Shown here: piece after piece, positions 57,932 through 64,000 of the stretch
Layout: the number at the start of each line of letters is the position of its first letter
Position numbering within the stretch: the stretch's first letter is position 1
NCBI GenBank assembly: GCA_013141415.1
Contig: JABFQY010000001.1
Span: 434,001 to 498,000, forward strand
Length of the DNA: 64,000 bases
Origin: Kiritimatiellaceae bacterium
GTDB taxonomy: Bacteria > Verrucomicrobiota > Kiritimatiellia > Kiritimatiellales > Tichowtungiaceae
Direction: 5' to 3'
Notes under the pieces: model-generated
Told to the model about the DNA's origin: nothing
Seen by the model: the letters and a program-made list of their open reading frames with translations, nothing else
Databases searched by the model: none
Position numbers and translations under genes: made by a program

Positions 57932-58629
57932 TCATGGAATCCTGTTTGTCGGTTGTAATGCCGGTTTATAACGAAGCGCAAACCATTCGGAAAATGGCGG
58001 AGCTGGTGTTGCAACGTCCCTGCGTGAAGGAGTTGATTGTCGTGGACGACGGGTCGGCGGACGGCACCTGCGAAATAATTAGACAGCTGGCGGCGGACGA
58101 GCCGCGCGTGCGGATTTTTCTGCATGAGCGGAATCAAGGGAAGGGCGCGGCATTGCGTACTGGTTTTTCCGCCGCGCAAGGGCCGTATGTGATTGTTCAG
58201 GATGCCGACCTTGAGTACGACCCGGCGGAATACCCGCGTTTGCTCGCGCCGGTTTTTCAGGACAAGGCCGACGTCGTCTATGGCTCACGCTTTGCCGGTT
58301 CCTCTGCGCACCGTGTGCTCTACTTCTGGCACTCGGCGGGCAACCGGCTGATCACGCTGCTTTCCAATATGTTCAGCAACGTCAACCTCACCGACGTGGA
58401 AACCTGCTACAAACTCTTCCGTAAATCGGTTCTGGATCAGATTACTATCGAAGAAGATCGCTTTGGTTTTGAGGTGGAAATCACGGCGAAGGTGGCTCAG
58501 CTCAAGGTTCGGATGTATGAGGTTGGTATTTCCTACTACGGTCGCACCTATGACGAAGGCAAAAAAATCGGCTGGCGCGACGGCGTCCGCGCCGTCTGGT
58601 GTATTTTGAAGTACAATTTCCGCCGCTGA
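57928..58629 (+). CDS. GT2 glycosyltransferase, dolichyl/polyprenyl-phosphate mannose synthase-like
   Basis: Two hundred and thirty-three residues. SVVMPVYNEAQTI, VVDDGSADGTCE and the metal-binding QDADLEYDP are the GT2 motifs, and the length and FGFEVEITAKVA match polyprenyl-phosphate hexose synthases without a membrane extension. It overlaps the TMTC-like gene by four bases. Together they could make a lipid-linked sugar and transfer it to secreted proteins, which is an inference from known pairs. Confidence 0.87.
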   Translation: MIMESCLSVVMPVYNEAQTIRKMAELVLQRPCVKELIVVDDGSADGTCEIIRQLAADEPRVRIFLHERNQGKGAALRTGFSAAQGPYVIVQDADLEYDPAEYPRLLAPVFQDKADVVYGSRFAGSSAHRVLYFWHSAGNRLITLLSNMFSNVNLTDVETCYKLFRKSVLDQITIEEDRFGFEVEITAKVAQLKVRMYEVGISYYGRTYDEGKKIGWRDGVRAVWCILKYNFRR

Positions 58630-58718
58630 CCGTCCGGGTTTCCGGGGTTGGAACGTTTTTTTTCATGGTTTGGAAAAACGGGCTTTTGTGAGCGGGCGGA
58701 AAGCCTTATACCTAGGAT

Positions 58719-60023
58719 ATGCAAAATTTCATTCTGGATACCAACGTCCTTCTTCACGATCCATCCGCCTATCGCCACTTCAAAGAGAATAACGTGATTA
58801 TTCCGCTGAAGGTGCTGGAAGAGATTGATCAATTTAAACGGGAACTCAGCGAGCGCGGGCGTAATGCCCGTACGATTTCGCGGTCACTCGACGAGCTGCG
58901 CAAGCAGGGACGGCTTTCCGATGGAGTGCCGCTGGAACACGGCGGTACGATCAAGGTCGTTTTTGCCGACAAAGAGAATCCCTTTTCGGTCGGCTTGTCG
59001 GCGGATGATTTGATTCTGAAGATGGCGATGGATGTGCAGACGGCTCAGCCGGACGTGCGTTGCACGGTGGTGAGCAAGGATATCAATCTGCGGCTGAAAG
59101 CCGATGCGCTGGGGCTGGAAGCCGAGGATTACGAAAACGGCAACAGCCGCGAGGCCGACGAAATCTATACCGGCCAGACGGTGCTCGACACGGATTCGGA
59201 GGCAATCAGCTTCTTTGCCAAGGAAGGTCATGCGGTGCTTCCAGACATGGAAAATCTGTTTCCGAATCAGTATGTGACGCTGCGGAACGAGAACGATTCC
59301 CGGCAGACCATGCTGGCGCGCTATGACGCGGAAACTCACCGGCTGGTAAAGCTCCTGACGATGGGCGAGGGCGCGCCGATTGTTCCGCGCAACCGCGAAC
59401 AGCGCTTTGCGATGGATGCGCTGCTGAATGACAAGATCAAGCTGGTGACGCTTTCCGGCAAAGCCGGTACAGGCAAAACCCTGCTGGCTATCGCCGCAGG
59501 CTATCATCAGGTGATGGACACAAAATATTACAAGCGCCTGCTGGTTTCCCGTCCGATTTTTCCGATGGGCCGCGATCTGGGTTACTTGCCCGGTACGATT
59601 GAAGAAAAGCTCGACCCGTGGATGCAGCCGATTCACGACGCGCTGGAGCTGATTGTTCATACCCGCCCCGGCACCTCAACGGGCAAGAAGGGCGGTGCTT
59701 TGCTGGCCTCCAATCCGCTGATTGACGTGGAGCCGCTCACTTATATTCGCGGGCGGAGCATTCCGAATCAGTTTATGATCGTGGATGAGTCGCAGAACCT
59801 GACACCGTTAGAAGTGAAGACGGTGATTACCCGCGTCGGGCATGACACCAAGATTGTGCTGACCGGCGATCTCTACCAGATTGATAATCCGTATGTTGAC
59901 AGCATGTCCAACGGACTGAGCGCGGTGGTGGACAAGTTCCGCAGGGAACCGCTGGCGGCCCACATGCTTCTAACGGAAGGTGTGCGCTCCGAGATTGCTG
60001 AAAAGGCGGCCAATTTGCTGTAA
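58719..60023 (+). CDS. PIN-PhoH fusion ATPase (YlaK/PhoH2-like)
   Basis: Four hundred and thirty-four residues. An N-terminal PIN nuclease domain (FILDTNVLLHDPSAYRHF; VIIPLKVLEEIDQFK) is joined to a PhoH ATPase with Walker A GKAGTGKT (247-254) and Walker B-like FMIVDESQNLT. PhoH2-type proteins are RNA helicases with sequence-specific RNase activity. VVSKDINLRLKADALGLEA is the conserved PIN C-terminal part. Intact, standalone, with GC-rich palindromes on both sides. Confidence 0.93.
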   Translation: MQNFILDTNVLLHDPSAYRHFKENNVIIPLKVLEEIDQFKRELSERGRNARTISRSLDELRKQGRLSDGVPLEHGGTIKVVFADKENPFSVGLSADDLILKMAMDVQTAQPDVRCTVVSKDINLRLKADALGLEAEDYENGNSREADEIYTGQTVLDTDSEAISFFAKEGHAVLPDMENLFPNQYVTLRNENDSRQTMLARYDAETHRLVKLLTMGEGAPIVPRNREQRFAMDALLNDKIKLVTLSGKAGTGKTLLAIAAGYHQVMDTKYYKRLLVSRPIFPMGRDLGYLPGTIEEKLDPWMQPIHDALELIVHTRPGTSTGKKGGALLASNPLIDVEPLTYIRGRSIPNQFMIVDESQNLTPLEVKTVITRVGHDTKIVLTGDLYQIDNPYVDSMSNGLSAVVDKFRREPLAAHMLLTEGVRSEIAEKAANLL

Positions 60024-60096
60024 CCGGGTGATTCATCATTTACAAGGCGGCCCCGTTTTTACTACGGTTCTCCGCCTTTAAGGCAGGAGAGGAGCA

Positions 60097-60471
60097 ATGG
60101 CTATGCTGTTTGGTCAAAGCATGAAAAAGGTTCTCGCGGCGCGGGGTTATCACCATTGCAAAAGTGACGGGGAATTCACCCGGCACGGCGACTATGCCCG
60201 GAACACCCAGTATGCCTTTTCCAAGGAATTTAAACGGGGACATGAAAAGGTGGTGGATATCATTTTTCTCGGCGTGGACGTGCTGAGCGAAAAACTGGTG
60301 GTCGGGTTTTTCCGCGAGAATGTATCCATCGAGAACGGTGTCTTGGAAAACTCGGACATGAGCATTCCGCTGTCGAAGTACTCGGTTGAAGAATTTGAAA
60401 AACGGCTGGATAAGCTGATTCCGAAGGGAAGTCCGGTTCGGACCAAAGAGAGCGACAACGAGGCGTTTTGA
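60097..60471 (+). CDS. Conserved-looking protein of unknown function
   Basis: One hundred and twenty-four residues that I do not recognise. No signal peptide or membrane helix. The first half is basic and aromatic (HGDYARNTQYAFSKEFKRGH), and the middle is a hydrophobic strand-rich stretch (KVVDIIFLGVDVLSEKLVVG). The end is acidic (KESDNEAF). A strong GGAGAGGAG just before the ATG supports translation. It sits between the PhoH gene and dapL on the same strand, 21 bases before dapL, possibly in its operon. Confidence 0.6.
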   Translation: MAMLFGQSMKKVLAARGYHHCKSDGEFTRHGDYARNTQYAFSKEFKRGHEKVVDIIFLGVDVLSEKLVVGFFRENVSIENGVLENSDMSIPLSKYSVEEFEKRLDKLIPKGSPVRTKESDNEAF

Positions 60472-60492
60472 TGAAGTAAAGGAAATGAAAGC

Positions 60493-61716
60493 ATGATGGA
60501 TGCACAAAAACTTTTTGCTGAACGGATCGGCGGCGAGAACTACGGCAAATCGACCGAGATTTATAAGTTTGAAAAAATAAAGCGGGCCAAAGCCAAAGCC
60601 CGCAAACAACACCCCGGGCTTGAAATTCTCGACTTTGGCGTGGGCGAACCTGACGGCATGGCCCCAGCCCCGATTCGCGAGGCGCTCAAGGTGGAAGTCG
60701 ATAAGCCGTCCAACCGCGGTTATTCCGACAACGGGATTCCGGAGTTCAAGCAGGCCGCCGCCGACTACATGAAAAAATTCTTCGGTGTTACGCTCGATCC
60801 AATCACCGAAATCAACCACAGCATCGGCACCAAGCCCGCGCTGGCGATGCTCCCGCTTGCCTTTGTGAATCCCGGCGACGTGATTTTTCAGACGGTTCCC
60901 GGCTATCCGGTGATGGCGACGCACACCAAATATCTCGGTGGCGAAGTGGTGAATATTCCGCTGCTGGAAGAAAACGGATTCCTTCCGGATCTCAAGAAAA
61001 TCGACACGGCGCTGGCGGACCGCTGCAAACTGTTTTACATCAACTATCCCAACAACCCCACCGGCGCGGTGGCGACGGACAAATTTTATGACGAGCTGAT
61101 CGCCTTCTCCAAAAAGCACAATATTTTGATCGTGCAGGACGCGCCGTATGCCACGCTGGTTTACGATGCTCCGCGCAAATCCATTCTGCAGCGCCCCGGC
61201 GCCAAAGAATGCGCGATTGAGCTTCACTCCATGAGTAAAGCGTACAACATGACCGGCTGGCGTCTGGCCTTTTTCTGCGGCGCGGCGTGGGCGGTGGATG
61301 CGCTGGCGATGATCAAAGACAACTGCGACAGCGGACAGTTTAAAGCGATTCAGCACGCCGCCTGTGCGGGCATTGCCGACGAACGTCTCGCCGAAGAAAT
61401 CCGTGACCATTACGAAAAACGGTTGCGCCGGATGGTCGAAGTTCTGCGCGGTGTCGGCTTCGACGCGAAAATGCCCGGCGGAACGTTCTACCTGTACGTC
61501 AAAGCGCCGAAGAGCGCGGGCGGAACAACCTTTGCCAATGCGGAAGAAGTTTCACTCTATCTGATTGAAAATTTCGGCATCTCGACCGTGCCGTGGGATA
61601 ACACCGGGCCGTTTATCCGTTTCGGCGCGGTGTTTGAATCTGCCGGCGAAGCCGATGACGAACGGGTTTTAAATGAGCTGGCCGCGCGGCTGGCCAAGGC
61701 ACAGCTTAAATTCTAA
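60493..61716 (+). CDS. dapL: LL-diaminopimelate aminotransferase DapL
   Basis: Class I/II PLP enzyme of 407 residues that converts tetrahydrodipicolinate directly to LL-diaminopimelate for lysine and peptidoglycan. [21 protein letters not shown] and the PLP lysine in [12 protein letters not shown] (Lys249) are clear. The N-terminal [20 protein letters not shown] region fits DapL rather than generic aspartate aminotransferases. DapL is known from chlamydiae, some Verrucomicrobia and plants, which agrees with PVC placement. ATG at 60493 or the next codon, 60496. Confidence 0.88.
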   Translation: MMDAQKLFAERIGGENYGKSTEIYKFEKIKRAKAKARKQHPGLEILDFGVGEPDGMAPAPIREALKVEVDKPSNRGYSDNGIPEFKQAAADYMKKFFGVTLDPITEINHSIGTKPALAMLPLAFVNPGDVIFQTVPGYPVMATHTKYLGGEVVNIPLLEENGFLPDLKKIDTALADRCKLFYINYPNNPTGAVATDKFYDELIAFSKKHNILIVQDAPYATLVYDAPRKSILQRPGAKECAIELHSMSKAYNMTGWRLAFFCGAAWAVDALAMIKDNCDSGQFKAIQHAACAGIADERLAEEIRDHYEKRLRRMVEVLRGVGFDAKMPGGTFYLYVKAPKSAGGTTFANAEEVSLYLIENFGISTVPWDNTGPFIRFGAVFESAGEADDERVLNELAARLAKAQLKF

Positions 61717-61730
61717 ACAAAAGGATACCG

Positions 61731-62939
61731 ATGGAAACGAAAGAATTCGATCAACGAATGGTGCGGCTGCGTGAACGTCACGAGCAGTTGCTGGCCAAGA
61801 AGAATAGTTTGAGCAGTTGCTGGGACAACGGTCTTTACGACCGGCATGTGAATCCGGTGGTAACTCGCGACCATATTCCGCTGGAGTGGCGATATGATCT
61901 GAATCCGGAAACTAATCCCTGGCTGATTGAGCGGATCGGAATTAACGCGGTGCTCAACGCTGGTGCGATTGAATGGAACGGTAAGCATCTGCTGGTCTGC
62001 CGCATTGAGGGCAACGACCGTAAATCATTCTTCGGAATCTGTGAGAGCGATAACGGCATTGACGGCTTTCGTTTCTGGGATGAGCCGTGCCGGATCGGTT
62101 CGCAGGGCGAAACGAATGTGTATGACATGCGTCTGACCCGCCATCAGGACGGCTGGATTTACGGTCTGTTCTGCGCGGAATATCACGACGACAGCAAGCC
62201 GCACGATCCGTCCGCCGCGACGGCCAGTTGCGGTATTGTGCGCACCAAAGATTTGAAAAACTGGGAGCGTCTGCCGAATCTGAAGTCCAATTCGTCACAG
62301 CAGCGCAATGTGGTTCTTCATCCGGAATTTGTGAACGGGAAGTATCTGCTCTATACCCGTCCGCAGGACGGCTTTATCGACACCGGTTCCGGCGGAGGAA
62401 TTTCCTGGGCGCTGGCGGACAGCATGGAGAAACCGGTTGTCGGCAAAGAGCAGGTGATTGACCCGCGCGTTTATCACACCATTAAGGAAGTGAAAAACGG
62501 CATGGGCGGCACACCGGTGAAAACGGCCAAAGGCTGGCTGCATGTGGATCACGGTGTGCGAAATACCGCCGCCGGTCTGCGTTATGTGCTGTACGCTTCG
62601 TTGTACGATCTGAACGATCCGACCAAAATGATTGCCAATCCCGGCGGGCATCTAATTTCCCCGCTTTGTTCCGAGCGCGTCGGCGACGTGTCGAATGTCG
62701 TTTTTTCAAACGGCATGATCGTTAAGGACGATGGGCGTCTTTTCATTTACTACGCATCGAGCGACACACGGTTGCATGTCGCCACGACGACGGTTGAAAA
62801 GATGCTCGATTATGTTCTCAACACGCCCGCCGACCCGCTGACGAGCAATCTCTGTGTGCAGCAGCGCATTGAGCTGATTTCGAAAAACCGCGACTATCTC
62901 GAAGGCATTCGTGAAGTGATTGTTGAAAAAGGTATGTAA
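61731..62939 (+). CDS. GH130 4-O-beta-D-mannosyl-D-glucose phosphorylase
   Basis: Inverting phosphorylase of 402 residues. [60 protein letters not shown] and [20 protein letters not shown] are characteristic of subfamily GH130_1, which cleaves Man-beta-1,4-Glc with phosphate to mannose-1-phosphate and glucose in beta-mannan use. No mannanase or epimerase gene lies beside it. It follows dapL by 14 bases, a co-transcription without obvious pathway logic. It converges tail to tail with the Cys-rich gene, with no gap. Confidence 0.88.
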   Translation: METKEFDQRMVRLRERHEQLLAKKNSLSSCWDNGLYDRHVNPVVTRDHIPLEWRYDLNPETNPWLIERIGINAVLNAGAIEWNGKHLLVCRIEGNDRKSFFGICESDNGIDGFRFWDEPCRIGSQGETNVYDMRLTRHQDGWIYGLFCAEYHDDSKPHDPSAATASCGIVRTKDLKNWERLPNLKSNSSQQRNVVLHPEFVNGKYLLYTRPQDGFIDTGSGGGISWALADSMEKPVVGKEQVIDPRVYHTIKEVKNGMGGTPVKTAKGWLHVDHGVRNTAAGLRYVLYASLYDLNDPTKMIANPGGHLISPLCSERVGDVSNVVFSNGMIVKDDGRLFIYYASSDTRLHVATTTVEKMLDYVLNTPADPLTSNLCVQQRIELISKNRDYLEGIREVIVEKGM

Positions 62940-63488
62940 TTACGCCTTGCTTGGCGTGATGCGTTGAAGAGCCCTGCGGGAATTTTCCGGCAGGGCTCCT
63001 TCGTTGTAAAAGGTTTGAATGCAGTCGAGCGCTTCGCGGGCATTCTGCATTTGCTTTTCCAAGCGCTGGAAAGCCAGATGCTCCATCTCTTCCACCTGCA
63101 TGATTTCGACCAGATGCGTGTCACCGGAGGCGTTTCCGCCCGCGTAGGCCGGAAGCCGGCCGAGAACCAGCAAAACTTCACGGTGCAGATCGTCCGGCTG
63201 AGCCGCCATCAGCTCGTCACAGAAAAACTCATAGCAGACCGGCGGACGGCCGATCTCAAGCGCACAGCCCGTTTCTGTGAGAAATCCGTACCGGTCACTG
63301 TCCAGTTCGTTTCGACCATGCACAGCGCACAGAAAAGGACTTTCCAGCGCCTCTTCGCACAGATCGGCCCGGCAGCAGCAGGCGGTACAGAGTTCGCAGA
63401 CTTCGCGGCATTGTGCGCTGACCAGCACCTGCACCTCGCGCTCCAGCTCCGTATATTCTTCGAGCAGGTGTTTCAGCTCTTTTTTCAT
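62940..63488 (-). CDS. YkgJ-like cysteine-cluster protein
   Basis: One hundred and eighty-two residues with eleven cysteines in the first 90. The cluster CREVCELCTACCCRADLC (27-44) and the later GCALEIGRPPVCYEFFC resemble YkgJ/UPF0153 proteins, thought to bind zinc or an iron-sulfur cluster. The C-terminal half is helical (EMEHLAFQRLEKQMQNAREA). Function unknown. Its start overlaps the mfd stop by four bases, so it is probably translationally coupled to mfd. Confidence 0.6.
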   Translation of the reverse strand: MKKELKHLLEEYTELEREVQVLVSAQCREVCELCTACCCRADLCEEALESPFLCAVHGRNELDSDRYGFLTETGCALEIGRPPVCYEFFCDELMAAQPDDLHREVLLVLGRLPAYAGGNASGDTHLVEIMQVEEMEHLAFQRLEKQMQNAREALDCIQTFYNEGALPENSRRALQRITPSKA

Positions 63489-64000
63489 GACTTCATCCTT
63501 TTGATCAGTACCAGAATTTCTTTGAGGCGGGCCGCCGCAGTGCGCGCCTTGAGTCGCGGATAACGTCCGTCCGGCATGACGGCTCCGCCGTTACGAATCA
63601 CGATTAGACGCTCTTCACTTGTCCTGACAGATTGCACGCCAACCTGTGCCGCCGCAATGCGGATTCGCGCGATTTCAAAAAGATTTTTTACGGCGACGGG
63701 CAAGGCGCCAAAGCGGTCGGCGAATTCTTTTGTCAGTTCGCGAACCTCACCTTCCGTCGCCAGAGAAGCAATTCGTCCGTAAAGCTTCACGCGCATATTT
63801 TCATCATCCACATAGCTGTACGGAATAAATGCCGCGTTGTCCGCTGTACCGAGCGATGGCGATCGGTCGAGAAAGTCGAGTTCGACGGAGGCATCAATGA
63901 TCGGCGGAACTTTCTTCCCTTGCAGTTTAGCGACGCTGCGTTTGAGCAGTTGGCAGTAGAGGTCAAAGCCTATGGCGGCGATGTGGCCGCTTTGTTGTGC
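63485..64000 (-). CDS. mfd: Transcription-repair coupling factor Mfd (C-terminal part)
   Basis: Partial gene running off the right edge, about 171 residues seen. FDLYCQLLKRSVAKLQGK and PYSYVDDENMRVKLYGRIAS belong to the C-terminal TRCF domain, and FADRFGALPVAVKNLFEIAR is its conserved end. Mfd displaces stalled RNA polymerase and recruits UvrA. The remaining N-terminal 950 or so residues lie outside the window. Confidence 0.95.
   Translation of the reverse strand, partial: AQQSGHIAAIGFDLYCQLLKRSVAKLQGKKVPPIIDASVELDFLDRSPSLGTADNAAFIPYSYVDDENMRVKLYGRIASLATEGEVRELTKEFADRFGALPVAVKNLFEIARIRIAAAQVGVQSVRTSEERLIVIRNGGAVMPDGRYPRLKARTAAARLKEILVLIKRMKS

Noticed and set aside
60044-60078. Terminator after the PhoH gene
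   Set aside because: AAGGCGG and CCGCCTT form a stem, but the loop is about 21 bases and no T-run follows on the + strand.

Overview
The window looks like bacterial chromosome from the PVC superphylum, most likely the Kiritimatiellota, Lentisphaerota or Verrucomicrobiota side. Pointers are the mid-to-high GC coding sequence, an EF-Tu whose switch I loop differs from the usual RGIT form, a DapL-type LL-diaminopimelate aminotransferase, a ThyX thymidylate synthase, a secreted BspA-type LRR protein, and many short GC-rich palindromic repeats. This placement is inference, since no 16S rRNA gene is present.

Region by region: 1-9.8 kb is housekeeping (tadA, DUF202, SulP transporter, DUF481 outer-membrane protein, metG, a SixA-like phosphatase, leuB, a HAD phosphatase, msrB, a RAYT transposase, an FKBP isomerase). 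Several of these genes carry palindromic repeats inserted in frame. From 9.8 to 10.9 kb is a non-coding block of nested direct repeats. From 10.9 to 13.5 kb are a small lipoprotein, glyS and a small membrane protein. From 13.5 to 19.8 kb is a TetR-controlled RND efflux operon, with an AcrR-like operator over its promoter and the inner-membrane pump fused to the outer-membrane factor. From 19.9 to 25.5 kb is an accessory stretch: a GH110-like beta-helix protein, an LRR protein, a 200-bp MITE, a glycosyltransferase/deacetylase pair and ahpC.

From 25.8 to 52.9 kb is one long gene-expression cluster on the + strand: tRNA-Thr, tuf, rpmG, tRNA-Trp, secE, nusG, rplKAJL, rpoBC, rpsL, rpsG, fusA, then the S10 and spc genes to secY, adk and map. 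Within it rpsN and rpmD are absent from their usual places, and the infA-rpmJ-rpsM-rpsK-rpsD-rpoA-rplQ tail does not follow map. A NYN/LOTUS-type protein and repeats sit there instead.

From 54.1 kb to the end come thyX, an integrase N-terminal fragment joined in frame to an HMGL-like aldolase, tRNA-Leu, a TMTC-like membrane glycosyltransferase with its GT2 partner, a PIN-PhoH ATPase, a small unknown protein, dapL, a GH130 mannosylglucose phosphorylase, a YkgJ-like cysteine-cluster protein and the 3' part of mfd.

The most unusual points are the RND-OMF fusion, palindromic elements translated inside three neighbouring genes, a RAYT gene bracketed by paired REPs, the five-copy composite repeat at 10 kb, the variant EF-Tu switch I, and an over-represented short dyad TTCCAA-N3-TTGGAA that clusters near map. 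No CRISPR array or defence island was seen.
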